64,000 nucleotides of DNA from Powellomyces hirtus (lineage: Eukaryota; Chytridiomycota; Chytridiomycetes; Spizellomycetales; Powellomycetaceae), in assembly GCA_025526995.1 (NCBI GenBank), contig JAHLKG010000004.1, positions 682,001 to 746,000 on the forward strand. Reading direction: 5' to 3'. The translations under genes were made by a program, and so were the position numbers. This document shows positions 13,301 to 24,454 of this stretch, piece after piece. Position 1 is the stretch's first letter. Each line of letters opens with the position of its first letter. The notes below the pieces were generated by a model, which saw nothing but the letters and a program-made list of their open reading frames with translations, did not search any database and was not told the origin of the DNA.

Positions 13301-13847
13301 AGACTTCTCATCCGAGACTCTGCTGCACAAAACTCGCGATATTCAGCTTCTTCGAGTCACCAAACACATGCAAGAGTACATCCGCGGAGGAGATGAGCGC
13401 AAGCAGACCGCCGAGATAGCCGCGCTGGAGAAACGCGGGGAATATAGCATCAAGGCGCACCTCCACAATATCAGCGAGAAGCGCAAGGGGATGGACAAAA
13501 TACGACGGCAGGTGCAGGAAAAACGACGGGAAAACGAACACTTGGACAAGAAGCTAGCCGGCTTGCTCGAGGATGTGATGGAACGACGCAAGGTGCGACG
13601 GAGCGGAGGCGCTGGCTTGGATGAAGAATCGACAGCCTTGGCTCCCGGCGCAGAACCACCGCTTCCGCACAAGTCCAGCGGTTCACCCAAGGCAGCGCAA
13701 ATCGCACTGTCATCGATACATGCCCGCCGGCGACTGATAGATCTTGCCCGCTCTCAGGCGCAGGATATCGCCATTCTGCGGGAAGAGGTGGAAAGGCTGC
13801 GGTTGCGGACATATCCCGCTTTCCCGGCACGTCGCTCAGAGTTCTGA
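7381..13847 (+). CDS. CFAP43: CFAP43: axonemal WD40 and coiled-coil protein
   Basis: Component of the tether/tether-head complex that links inner-arm dynein f to the flagellar axoneme. Sixteen exons: 7381-7415, 7484-7821, 7929-8193, 8274-8595, 8675-8851, 8938-9240, 9323-9502, 9563-9772, 9847-9899, 9968-10136, 10206-10559, 10628-10999, 11064-11264, 11322-11357, 11431-13220 and 13286-13847. The sum is 5367 nt (1788 aa) in one frame. Residues 1 to about 800 are WD40 repeats (LASMGSLPSFTLTIWDWR, FSPDYRSLLMQCAGGELFL). The rest is coiled coil ending in EEVERLRLRTYPAFP. Family landmarks support CFAP43 over its paralogue CFAP44: the pattern SLPxFxLxxWxW, HAWTIDEQILC, and, after correcting an exon boundary at 11064, ECWDSMSTIGQSILSFH followed by NYP. 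The gene marks a flagellated organism. Confidence 0.9.
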
Positions 13848-14284
13848 TCTTGCACAGACTTCACCAGAAGAACATTTATTTTTTTTGTTTTTTGTATACA
13901 TTTTTGTGGATCTGACGGTGAATGACTTTCAATTATTGTTTTTTCAAAGTTTTAACTACCGGTGATTGAACAGTGACAGCAATATATGGCCATTTTTCTC
14001 CTTCTACGAGAGGAGAAGAAAAAAAAAGCCTTCCGTAACATACTTTTGAAAGACGATGCGGGGCCAAACGATACAGAAACGCAGAATCCGAGAGAGCCGA
14101 TAATTTGAAGATGCCACAGATATGATGGCCATGGTAAATAGGGATCGACTCATAGGGCCGAAAGAGGTCGAAAAAGGAGGATCCAGAAGTATGAGATCTG
14201 CGACGAACGAGTTGAAAAAGTAAGAGGCCCGCAAGCTGAGGAGAAGCAGGAAACTTGTTCCCGCCAATCGGTCCGACTGATGAT
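13848..14284. other. Convergent intergenic region
   Basis: 3' ends of CFAP43 (+) and the metallophosphoesterase (-) meet here. T-rich stretches at 13870-13960 fit the CFAP43 3' UTR. No gene was seen. Confidence 0.4.
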
Positions 14285-15782
14285 TTATTTCGGGTCGGGA
14301 TTTGGGTTCTGCACGAATCGGTAGCGGACGTAATCCTGGAAAGAAGCCGAGTTCCGAGACCATTGCTGGAACACCTTTGCCCAGTTGTGTGGGGCGAGAT
14401 TCCAGAGGCTGTAAGTCTTCGCGGTGGTGTATTCGACGTCGTACGTCACTGCGTCATTCGTGTTGTCTTGAACCAGGTCGGACCAGTACTGGACGTAACT
14501 GATAAGAGCTCCCATGGAGTCGGAAGCGGTCGAGTACTTGTACACTCGCACGGCGGGATTGTTGGCCGGGATGATGGAGGGACCCTGGGACATGACGTGG
14601 AGGACGCAAGACTTGTCAAAGTTGACCGTGGGTGGCTGGTCGGTGATGGTTGAGATGAAGAAGGGTCCGTCGGTAGGACGAACTGTGTTGTTTGTATAGA
14701 TAAAAGAAACGTAGTCGCTGTTGGTGTGGCCAAAGAAGGAGCCGAGAATGCTGCCAGCGTATTTGCCGATCAGGTCGATGTACGCCTTTTGGCAGCCTGG
14801 GAAGTAGAGTGCCTTTCCGGAAGCGGATGTGGGAGGAACGTGTTGCATGATGTAGGCCCTCTTGCCGTTGCTGCGGATGGTGTTGAGGGTGTTCTCCATC
14901 CAGGCAAGCATTTCGGCTCCAGCGCTTCCATCAAGGCTGCAGTCTTTGGTCAGAATGTTGGAAGAGAACAGAAGCATGCTGTTCAGGTTGATGACAACGA
15001 GGCCAGGCTTGACCTCGTACGAAAAGTAGCCGCCCTTCTTCCATGCGGTGTTGGTGTCGAGGCCGAGACCAAAAGGAGCCCAGATATCTGTGAGATTCGC
15101 AATAATGGGATCGGCAACGGCCGCCATCTTGTTGTAGTCAAACTGATCATTGTTGCCGAACGTGGGTATAAACTTTGTCTTTTGCAGATCAAATGTGCTA
15201 AAAAATCAGAAGAAAGGCAAATGAGCAAAACGTTGGGCACCAATGCCAACAAGCGCAAAGTTGTGCTTAATGTTACCTAACAATCTTGTCGGCGATGCTC
15301 TGATGCTCGCTCAAGGTTCCCAGTTTTGCGCGAGGAACGAGCTTGTCGCGATCGTGGCGGGCCGAGTCTCCAGTGTACAAAATAAAATCGACATCCTTGG
15401 TATTCTCTCTCATCCAGTCAAAGGTCGCATCCATGAGGGCCTGCGGGGTATCGCAAATGCTTCCAAGCGTGCCGTACTTTCCGGCAATGTTGAGACTGAC
15501 ATCCGTGTCGTTGGCACGGTGGCACATCGTGGCGGGGTCAGAGCCCTTCAGGTAAAGTTCGTCAATGTGGATATCGGTAATGTGGAGAAATTTTCCAAAG
15601 CTGCCGCCGTCATTGGTCCGACCTTCCAGGGATGTGCCAACGCCTTGGTAAGGACCGTTGTATGCGGAGGCGGCGATGCACTTGCTGCATCGGTCGGCAC
15701 CCCAGAAGTTGGCGGCGGGAGCCGCACTCGCGGTGGATGTCAAAACAGCCAAAGCGGCGACGACGGTGTTTGTGGTGCGCAT
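14285..15782 (-). CDS. Secreted metallophosphoesterase (acid sphingomyelinase / endopolyphosphatase-like)
   Basis: Two exons, 15277-15782 and 14285-15197, give 472 aa. An N-terminal signal peptide is clear (MRTTNTVVAALAVLTSTASA). The calcineurin-like phosphoesterase metal motifs come in order: HITDIHIDE (DxH), YTGDSARHD, PTFGNNDQ (GNxD, formed across the splice) and FFGHTNSD (GHx-type motif). The GNND form is typical of acid sphingomyelinase-like phosphodiesterases and of vacuolar endopolyphosphatase Ppn1. The protein lacks the long cytosolic N-terminus and transmembrane anchor of yeast Ppn1, so secretion or lysosomal/vacuolar delivery is more likely. No saposin domain is obvious. Substrate (sphingomyelin, polyphosphate or nucleotide) cannot be chosen from sequence alone. 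Confidence 0.85.
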
Positions 15783-17065
15783 TTGTATGTCTCGAGTAGT
15801 AATAGTGTGGTTGTAGTATTAGATTTCTAGATCTCGGTTGCAGTTGTCGAATGGAATATGAGACGCAAAAGACGTAGGGTATGTGGAGCAATTAAGAGAT
15901 GGGTATGAGGAGCTTGTTCGTTCTGCTGAAGGCCGGGGTATGGGTGCAGAAGGGTATGCGAACTAAGAGGCTCGTAGTTTCCTGCGTCTGGTATATGAAG
16001 AGTAAGCGCAACTGGTTGGCAATGATCAGAAGATGGGCGGGAAGGGGAAGATGCGGAGGTAAGGGGGGCTTTTATAGAGCTTTTGCGCGCCCAGCCTGAG
16101 CCCGGGCAGTCACTCGTCAACAAGGTTCAATTTGCCCCATAATTGGATTTAAACAGCAACAATGTGTCTACCAATCACAAATATTGGTAAATTTGTAACG
16201 TTAATCTACACATCCTGGTCACATTGTTGAAAACTAAATGTACATTATTTCAAATCCCTTTCGCGCCCAAGGAAAGCATCCGGAATGACCCAATTAAAAT
16301 TAGACCAGAAACGCAAGCGTCTTGTTTAGAATCTCTCCGACATCATACAAGCTTGTTGACATGCATGTTGATTGTGGCGATGAGGGTGGCTCGGCACAAA
16401 TTCGGTGCGTATTGACAATTGCCCTTGCAACCCGGCTCCACGCTCACAGTGTATATCGTCAAGTCGATGTGGCTTTCACAGCCGCCAACTCCGCTTGATG
16501 ACTAAGCTCGCGCCTGTTCAGGGCTGTGCTCCTCGTCACCAACAGAAGCACATTACCCCAGTTTTTAACGACACACATTTTGGCTGGCCTTGTAAACAGG
16601 TACAACACCTTCACCTCTGGATAGCTATGGTAACACAAGGCTCGTCGCGAACAATTGTAAATTGGTGGTAATAAAATATCCACCATGGTAACTTGTGATC
16701 AATCAGAAAGTCAATGCTGATGGTGTCAAGCCAAACGGACGCATCTCTGATCTGATGAGAGAAGCGTATGCATAATGAAAAGGAAGGTTGAGAAAACCTC
16801 AATGAAGTCCTTAACAATGCACTACCGAGTAGATACAATAGATGCAGTCCTGATGAATGAAAGGTCAAAGATTTCCATCAAGATTTTTAGTGATATATCG
16901 AAAATCAATGTTGTGTGGTGTGCGCCAAAGTTTTGTATTGATACACAGGAAGACCAACGCACGTTTGCTCTCCCCATTGAATAGCTATTGTGCCCCCATC
17001 TGTGTCGGGAGCCGACCAGGCCCCATCACCTTCAGCCCCGAAATTATCCAACAAGTTGACAAGAT
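15783..17065. other. Long intergenic region upstream of the phosphoesterase
   Basis: The first 300 bp are the promoter and leader of the minus-strand phosphoesterase. From about 16130 to 17050 the sequence is AT-richer than its surroundings, has many stops in all frames and holds no recognisable gene or RNA. The right end is the 3' flank of the uL13 gene. Confidence 0.45.
16070..16078 (-). promoter_or_regulatory. TATA box of the metallophosphoesterase gene
   Basis: On the minus strand the sequence reads CTATAAAAGC, a near-perfect TATA box, roughly 290 bp upstream of the start codon at 15782. This implies a leader of about 250 bp or a 5' UTR intron. Confidence 0.5.
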
Positions 17066-17940
17066 TTAGTGACCGTAGGTAGCGAGGGTCTTGGTGACAG
17101 TGGACAGCTCTGCTTCGACCTTTTTGGCAGCCTGGTTGCGAATACGGAGCAGAGCCTTCTTCTTCTCGTAGTAAGCGTGAGACTTAGTCTTACGCTTCTC
17201 CTCGAGACGCTCAACCACGTCCTGGTATTTCCAGCCGAATTCGGAGGAGATGCGCTTCAGAACGGTGTACTTGCGACCAGGGGAAAGACGGAGGACACGG
17301 AGAGCGGCGGGGACGACAAGACGCTTCTTCTTGTCGAACGGGGGAGGGACACCTTCGAAAACTCGCAGACGCTCAAGAGCAGCAGCACCACGGGGAGTCT
17401 TGTGGGGGACCATTCCGCGGACGGTACGCCAGAAGATGCGGGAAGGAGCGCGGAAGTGGAAGACACCACGCTTGGGGTTAACAACGCAACGCTTGCGGAG
17501 GAAAGCCATGTACTTCACTATTTTGGCAAAGTGAGAAGCTCATGAGCAAAAAGCTTCGTTGAAATCGGCCACCGCACATGGTTCGTTCCCCTTCGATACT
17601 CACACTTGTTACGGAAGAAGGGACCGGTGATGTTGATCTCCTCGGCACGGACAATGACGATCTTCTGGCCGTTCAGCAGCTGCTTGGCGACAATGGAAGC
17701 CAGACGACCGAGCAAGTGGCCCTTGCCATCAATGACAATTTCCTGCAAGAACGAAAGAGGTAGCGTCAGCGCTGCGAACTGTCAGAGGTTCGGTCTGCCT
17801 CATGCCATTCCCCTCGTCGTCATTCCATTCAGCATCCTCTCTCCAGCAATGTCGTGTCGCAATTCCTCAAGCAATTCCACTTCCACAGGGTCGACGGGTA
17901 GTTTGACGTAGCTGGTGCATACCTTCTGGAATGTAGACAT
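17066..17940 (-). CDS. Large-subunit ribosomal protein uL13 (L13a / yeast L16)
   Basis: Structural protein of the cytosolic 60S subunit. Exons 17923-17940, 17604-17742 and 17066-17517 join to 609 nt (202 aa), the expected length. The first exon is only six codons (M-S-T-F-Q-K), a pattern common in ribosomal protein genes. Conserved blocks include [29 protein letters not shown] joined across intron 2 to [30 protein letters not shown] and [20 protein letters not shown]. Codon use is strongly biased, as in the Hsp70 gene. Confidence 0.97.
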
Positions 17941-18641
17941 GTCTGCGGTCTGAGAGGTAACGTTGCCGTGTCGAAATTAGCTCGAACGACGTGCGTCAGT
18001 TTGTCTTCTCGAAAGAGGAAAAATCCAGTCTTTTCGCACTCTCCTCTCTCCTGTCTGTCGGGCACCCCGCAGCACGGCGCATTCGCTCACGAAAGAGAAT
18101 TGTGGCGTAAGCTCAGACATGATTGGCTCTTTTGCACGTGATTGGCACATGACTTGAGAGCGCTGCGAGCTAACCCAGATATAGGTTGTGGAGACGAGTT
18201 AAATCATTCGTTCGCATCAAACAAGTGCGTGCGCAACTGTCGAAATGTTCATTGGCGTCCGGGTGAGATATTGTTAGCCCTAACAAAAAGAAATAAATCG
18301 AAGCGGAGGCTTCTTCGAAAGATGTCTCGTTTGATACAAGAAAATGAAATATGTCGCTCAGTGCATGCAGTGTGTACATGGAAGGGATCGTTCAGGGACC
18401 CACTGCTCAACTGACACATGTGTCTTTCCGCGAGGAGCTTCTTGCAAAAGCATGTCCCAAGAGGCTCCCTTTCTCGTCCAATCTACTTTTCCCATTTCTT
18501 TTGTATCTTCTCATCTCGCTCGCAATCCGCACATTCGACTTCGAGCCAATTCTTCTAGCACGGAAGCACACAGCATCGGATATACGAAACACACCTCGCG
18601 CTTTTATTACCAGCGACACAGACTCAACCCCAACTAACCAA
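17941..18641. other. Divergent promoter region between uL13 and a small + strand gene
   Basis: Holds the uL13 promoter on the right side of its first exon and the leader of the small gene at 18642. An ATG at 18351 opens a frame that runs into that gene with one hydrophobic stretch (about 18470-18540). I treat it as 5' UTR because the ATG at 18642 has a better context, but a longer protein is possible. Confidence 0.35.
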
Positions 18642-18975
18642 ATGGCAATAGCACCCGATCCACGCAGGCCACGCCAACCAAACTGGCGACCGTCAAAAGG
18701 GATCATAAAGAGCGACCAACGCAAACGAGGTAGGGTGCCATGATCGGACATTGGAGGCAGAGTTAATAGTCCTCTCACTGTCCATTTGGCTCTCATTGCC
18801 AGCAGCAAGACCAAGTGTTCTCCCAAGGCTCGACTCTGTCGCCTTCAGCGAACTAGTCAATACGATCTTACAAGACGTGAGCAGCCCGGACCATCATTTC
18901 ACACCAGATGCCATCGAAACGCTCAAATCCGTGGCCGAATCCATCATTGCAGCCGCGGCTGGGCCTCCCAAGTAG
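18642..18975 (+). CDS. Small basic/helical protein, histone-fold-like (unassigned)
   Basis: Exon 18642-18729 joins 18806-18975 (or 18803, a tandem NAGNAG acceptor) to give 86 or 87 aa. The N-terminal 30 residues are basic and proline-rich (DPRRPRQPNWRPSKG). The second exon reads as two amphipathic helices, VAFSELVNTILQDV and TPDAIETLKSVAESII, joined by a short loop. This looks like helix 1 - loop - helix 2 of a histone fold; CENP-X/MHF2-type proteins share FxxELV and a DA.ETL pattern. No third helix follows before the stop unless an unproven intron is used (GTAGCC at about 18971 to an acceptor near 19080). No confident homologue is recognised; the histone-fold reading is inference. Confidence 0.5.
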
Positions 18976-19643
18976 CCCTACTATGAAGAGCTAGTCGGCA
19001 GTCATGAACGGTTGCCATCTTTCTGTCTCTCTCGCTATGCCTCCGGCCAATGCTTAGAACATTCTTTATCCCATTCGCAGGTTGATGGAGCAGTTTTTTG
19101 AAACCTTCTGCTAGGCATTCCCTCATTTTCATCTTTCCCTGCTGCTCCAATTTTTGTATCTTTGTTTTTTGTAACACGAGGCGAAGTACGTGGCTTCTCT
19201 TTCCCGTTTGATTGTACGTTGACAAGCTGTCTGGACGCTTACGTGAGCGTACCACTTGGCCGGCTACGCGTGCGTGTTGTCATTGGAAGGTTTGGATGTG
19301 AAAGTTATAATACAAGGGTGCATGGATGTTTCATTCGGCAAGTGGGCAAGCACAACAGTTAGAGTTCGTCCGGGACCAGGATGAGAAAAAATAATATAAC
19401 ACACATTTGCTACTTACTCAAGTACACGAGGTGATGCTCAAGTCACCCGTCTAGCTACTTGAAAGGGGAATGAAATGGCAGGGAAGGGGAATGGGGTGTG
19501 GAGGAGGCATGGGATCAGGGACAGGGACAGGGGAAGGGAAGGAGGGAAAACTAACATCTTCGACTAAAAACAATCATGAACACTAGATACGATCAATTGA
19601 GGAGGTGGGAGGCGGGCGGCGGGGAGAAAGCGGAATGATCTCT
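18976..19643. other. Convergent intergenic region with G-rich tract
   Basis: Lies between the small + strand gene and importin alpha (-). It contains the 3' UTR of both and a purine-rich stretch (19450-19550) described separately. No gene was seen. Confidence 0.35.
19511..19546 (+). repeat. G-rich tract with G-quadruplex potential
   Basis: On the + strand, runs of three or more G occur at 19511-19513, 19518-19520, 19524-19526, 19530-19533, 19536-19538 and 19544-19546 with loops of 2-5 bases, meeting the G3+N1-7 pattern. It lies about 100-130 bp past the importin alpha stop, so the nascent RNA carries the C-rich complement. Confidence 0.55.
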
Positions 19644-21711
19644 CTACTGGAAGTTGAAGCCACCTGTTGGCACGTTCATGGAGTCGGGGAAGGCAAAGGT
19701 ACCAGTGGTCTGGTCAACTTCTGGCGCCATGCCAGTGTCGTCGTCTTCATCGCTGAAATATTTGTCAATGATGGTATAGGCCTTCTTGTAGATGTCGGCA
19801 TTATCGTGCAGCTGCAGCTGGTAGATCTTCTCGACGCCGGTAGCTTCCTCGATGTAGATGGCCATGGTGTTGGTGCCTCCATGCTCCAGCCTCTCCAGCT
19901 CTCCAACCTTCAGGATGTTTTCCAAACCGTCCAAAGCCACCTGGATGATCTTGTTGTCGCCGCAGGTAAGCAGATCGCAGAGAGGTTTGATGCATCCCTG
20001 GGAGACCAAGTATCTGTTTTTTTTTAAAAAAAAGAAAGGTGTGAGGTTAGAGATGTCGTATGTCTTTTCAGCATAGCTTGCTGACTTACTTGATCTGGTC
20101 GGGCTTGGACAGTCCTCCAGAGGTGGCGTTGGAGATAGCCCAGCACGCCTCCTTCTTTGTCTTGAAGTCACCGTTCTGCAGGATGGCAATCAAAGGTGGA
20201 ATGACATTGGCGTCGATGATGCTCTGCAAAATCAAATGTCCAGTCAGGCTTCTATCGGCAGTGCTTTGAGCCAAAGCAGCATCTTACCTGAATTTGAGCG
20301 GCGTTTCCAGCGGTGATGTTGGAAATGGTCCAGCAAGCCTCCTTGCGGATACCGTCTTTGGCACTGGTCAAAAGGCACAAGAGGGCCGCGAGCGCACCGC
20401 AGTTGATGACAATCTGAGTCTGCACATCGTCTCCGGTGACAATGTTTCCAACGGATCGCAGAGCTGGGGTCTGCACGCAGAATGAGCTGTGGTTGAGCAA
20501 CTCGACCAAACGACGGCAGACACCGGTTTCGATGACGGCTTGGATCTTCTCGTTGGCACCGTCGGAGAGGTAGGAGATCGCCCAGCAAGCGTCGGTCAAA
20601 ACCTCCTCATCTTGCGCATGAATGAGCTTGGCCAAAATTGGCAGAGCGGGGGAGATCTGCATATTTCATGTTAGATGCGATATACCGGCAAATGTAGTGA
20701 GACACAGAAGTTATACCATCGACCAGTCAGGCTGGGGGTTCTTTCCACGGCAGAAATTGGAAAGAGTCCAGGTTGCGTTGCGCAGCATTGACAGTTTGTT
20801 GCTGGGCTCGTTGAGAATGTTGAGCAGGGGGCGAAGCGCACCCTCACGGAGAACAAAGTCTCGGCATTGAGGGCTGTCCCCAGCAATGTTTCCAAGAGCC
20901 CACACAGCCTTAATAACGGGAAAGAGAAATCAGGTCGCGTACTCCAGCGACGCAAAAGCAGCAAACCAATGACATACCTGCTCCTTGACATCAGCGTTAG
21001 GGGAGCTCAAGAGCTCAACAAAGATTGGGACAGCTTTAGCCTCCATCACAACCTGGGTTTGGTGGGAAGATCCTGAAGCAATGTTGGTCAAGGCCCAGGC
21101 AGCCTCAAACTGCGGAAATTGGAATGAGCAACATAAAAAAAAACATCTGATGAAAGGCGTGAGAACATACCTGCAGCATAGAGTTGGGGGAGAGCAAGAA
21201 CTCCACAAACTTAGGGATGACTCCGGCGGCAATGACTTCCTCAATGGGAGGGTTTTGCTCTATGACATAGACAAGAATTTTAGAGCCAGATTGTTAATTT
21301 GAAGGGCCCAGGTCCCCGTCGTACCCTTAGAAAGCAATTTTCTAAAACGCGCGGTAGCGGAAGTTTGCTGTTCAACGTCTCCATACAGAACGCCATTAAT
21401 CATCTCCTCCATGTTCTCCTGTTGCTACAGAGGCTGTCAGTCTCCATACTCCACCTTCATTCAACTGCCAGGCCGGGGGTGCATACCTGGCGAGACGATC
21501 CCATGGTCATGCCCTCATCTTCGGATTCAGAAAGAGCCTCGGACGAGATGTTCAGATTTCGACGCTTTGCCATGGACTCCTCCCTCTTCTGCTTTCGCAG
21601 TTCCACGGCGACATCCTCACGACGACGACGAAGTTCGTCTGCCTTCAGAGAACCGCGGTTTTTGAACTGCTGGGCGCGGTGCTCGGGAACCTTTTTGTTG
21701 GTAGCGCTCAT
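19644..21711 (-). CDS. Importin subunit alpha (karyopherin alpha)
   Basis: Adaptor that binds classical nuclear localisation signals and hands cargo to importin beta. Eight exons: 21487-21711, 21325-21418, 21171-21259, 20978-21109, 20717-20908, 20288-20656, 20090-20223 and 19644-20013, total 1605 nt (534 aa). The N-terminus is a basic importin-beta-binding domain ([20 protein letters not shown], then AKRRN). It is followed by about ten armadillo repeats with the NLS-groove W...N pattern ([66 protein letters not shown]). An acidic stretch SDEDDDTG near the C-terminus matches the CAS/exportin-2 binding region. It is the single-copy SRP1/KAP60-like type. Confidence 0.96.
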
Positions 21712-22482
21712 TTTCGTAAGTCTAACTGGTGGTTCAAATCTACTGTGATCAATGCCTGCAAGCAATATTTGAAATGAGTATGGTTTGCGAACGCCGGAAA
21801 GTCAAAGTCCCCCAAAAAAAATCGCCAGGGGAAACCAACCAAAGGAAATGCCACGGCGCAGAGAGATCAGAGGCAGAAAAATGAAAATACGTGCAAGGAC
21901 ATATGCGAAGAGCGTTGGTGAGTACAATGAAATCCCGGATTTTTTAGGGAGATTGCGTCCACTGAGGGCCCAGTCACCGAGATTCCCAGGAGCCTGAGCT
22001 CGGCGGAGTGCTCCATGCCCCACCATGTCGTTGCTCCATACCTAGTGTTGCTTCAGACTCTGTCTACAGGATTGGTGCCCTTGATATGCCAGAGGGTAGA
22101 TTGCGGGTTGTGCGTCGGGGTTTGACGGGACAGAGAAGCCGCTCCAATGAAGGTTTTTGTTTTGTAACAACGCCGACTGAGTGACTGACTGCTTGTCCTC
22201 ATCTGCCTGCTTGTCCTCCTGGACTGCAGTTCCTCATTTGTGGTTCACGTGACCAAGGTAGTGCTTAGCACGCTTTGCGAGTCCGGGCGTGCTGGACAAT
22301 GACGCGCTTAGGGCGCTGGAGATAAATGTTTTATGAGAATTCATGGGGGCATTATTGAAAACCGCGGCGTCTCTGCCCTTCTGAATATCTTTCATGCGCC
22401 AGATTGTAAATGAATATTGGAATAGTAGTAAGGAGACGACAAGAAGAGCTCGGGGTAGACAAGCCACGCAGAGGGTGCAATT
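21712..22482. other. Intergenic: importin alpha promoter and verprolin 3' flank
   Basis: No gene was recognised. The part next to 21711 is the importin alpha upstream region. The part near 22300-22480 is the 3' flank of the verprolin gene. Confidence 0.35.
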
Positions 22483-24454
22483 CTACAGCATCCCGTCTGC
22501 TTCGCCTCTCAGTCGACGGAAATCGTCCAGAATCATAACGGCCGATGCCCCACCCTCGGCCCGCTTTTTGAGGTCTCCCAATTGCTGAAAAGATACGAAA
22601 TCGGTCATTAGTTTCGAAGTCGAAAGTGATCTACGGCATGACAATTTCACACTCACATCCATCATTCCCTTCAAACTCGCACACTTCATGTAGTCCTCGT
22701 TGGCCTTGCACCGATTCAATTCCTTCTCCAGTTTTGGTAGGGTATCCTCAACATAACGCGATACTTCCGCTGACTGATTCACTGAGCCTTCCCGGCTTCT
22801 CGACGGCGGTGGCGGAGGAGGAAATGCGCTTCCCCTTCGACTCGCGGGAGGAGGAGGCGGGGGTGGACGCCGGCCAAAGGAAGGACTGCCGAATCCTGAT
22901 GCACGACCACCAACGGCATCCGGCAGGTTTCCCACAGAAATTTGTCGCGGAGGTGGCAGGTCTGTTCTGAAGGTCCATCGACCGATTGTCTCCATTTGCG
23001 AATCACTCTCTCTCCGGCCCAACGACGTAATGTTGTTTGCAGATGACGAGGGCTTGATCACGCTGCTTCGGCCGGAGGCAAAACCGCTGGGTCCCATTGT
23101 TGCCGAAGGCTTCAATCCAAACGGCGCGCCGGGAGGAGTACGGGCCGCAACTGGTGGGGGTGCGGGTTTCTCGAAAAGATCCTTGGCTGCTGGTCTTGAC
23201 GGCGGTGTTGGAGGCGGACCTCTCATTGAGCCGCCAGACGCGCCAGGGGGAGGTGGAGGAGCGGGGCGCGAAGGCACCACAGGTGCATTGCTCTTCGGAA
23301 GCGTGCCAAATCTAGAGGGGGTTGGTGGTGGAAGAGGTGGGCTGGAGACTGTGCTGGAGCGTTCCGGAACAGCAGGCGGGCCAGACCGGCTGGGTATCGC
23401 CGGTGGACCGGCCCGCGTCGAGGACTCTGGCTCTGAAGGTCGCGGCGGTGTGGGCGGAGGACCATTCGTTCGCGGCGGTGCAGGAGGAGGGATGTTGTTT
23501 CTGGATGGAGTTGGCGGCGAAGCTGCGGCGACGCGACTTGGTACACTCGGACTTGACCTGGCAAATGGCGTGGGCACGGGTCCCTGCGCTGGAGCTGGAG
23601 TAGGCTTCAGAGGTCTAGGTACCGGCACTTCAGAGACGCTGTCTTTTTTTTTTTTTTCAAAAGAGACGCGTGAGAAACATGGAATTAGACGCAGAATAGT
23701 ACAAGAAGTCCACTGCTTCAAAGACCATAAGTATTACCTGCATCGTTCCCAGGCTTGCGGCCCGTAGACCGCAGTTTCGGCATTCCACCAGCAAAAAGTC
23801 CTCCGAGGCCAGCGGGCCCCGCTGACATGGCTGGTGCAGGAGCATCGCCTCCTCCCCTTCGAGGCACAGGTGGCGATCTGCCACCACCACCGCCTCCGGC
23901 AGACCCTTTGGGAGCTGCAACAGTGAGATAAGAAAATTGATCAGTATATTGGCAGTCGATTGGATAGATCAAACGGAACCATGAAAAACACATGCAACAT
24001 TCTAAGCGCAGCACCAAAAATCCGGACGGGCTAACACATCGCCCTTGAAAAGAGCCCCGCGCGCTTCACCTAACGCTTGCCACCACCCATGCAAGCGTGG
24101 ACTGCCTCAGCTGATGTGCGCACGCGCACGCGAAGGACGATCACCGTTAATCCTCTTCCACCTCATGTCGCTCACACACTCTATTCCACTTCAGCGGTCA
24201 GACATCCATCCATGTTCTTCTGAATTCCGAGATATTATGGCTTTGCTACAACCGTTCCCAACCACACATTCTGATTCGTCAATCCCAATTTCCTGCTTAC
24301 CTTCGACGAGCGGTGTACTTCGGTCATTCGTTTGGACTTTTCTCAGTTTGGTGCCTTTTTCGATTGACTGCAAGAGGGCGCTAGGTTTAGGGACAGGAGG
24401 GGCAGAAGCAGCCACCGGAGGCGGCGCTGGCGGAGGAGGTGGTGGAGGGGGCAT
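22483..24454 (-). CDS. Verprolin / WIP-family actin regulator
   Basis: Partner of WASP at Arp2/3-driven actin patches. Exons 24301-24454, 23738-23914, 22657-23642 and 22484..22584 (stop TAG at 22483-22485) total 1419 nt (472 aa). Order: poly-proline start, a WH2 actin-binding motif around residues 26-45 (LLQSIEKGTKLRKV), a glycine stretch, a long proline-rich region with many SH3-type PxxP motifs, and a WASP-binding motif at about 331-343 (GRWTFRTDLPPPR; the family form is xRFxFxxxxxLPPPx). The C-terminus is an unusual coiled coil (VEDTLPKLEKELNRCKANED) followed by a UVR-like helical pair. Third-exon splicing uses AAAAG|ACAGCG after an A-run, which is the only acceptor that keeps frame. Confidence 0.87.

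Noticed and set aside
12532..13311. 259-aa antisense frame inside CFAP43 exons 15-16
   Set aside because: Lies within a well-supported coiled-coil exon and shows no conserved motif.
15243..15830. 195-aa frame antisense to the metallophosphoesterase
   Set aside because: Opposes the signal peptide and first exon of a gene with clear motifs.
21720..21745. GGTTCAAATC box resembling a tRNA B-box
   Set aside because: No A-box or cloverleaf upstream; lies in the importin alpha leader.
23030..23767. 245-aa Gly-rich frame antisense to verprolin
   Set aside because: A mirror of the proline codons (CCN gives NGG); low complexity only.
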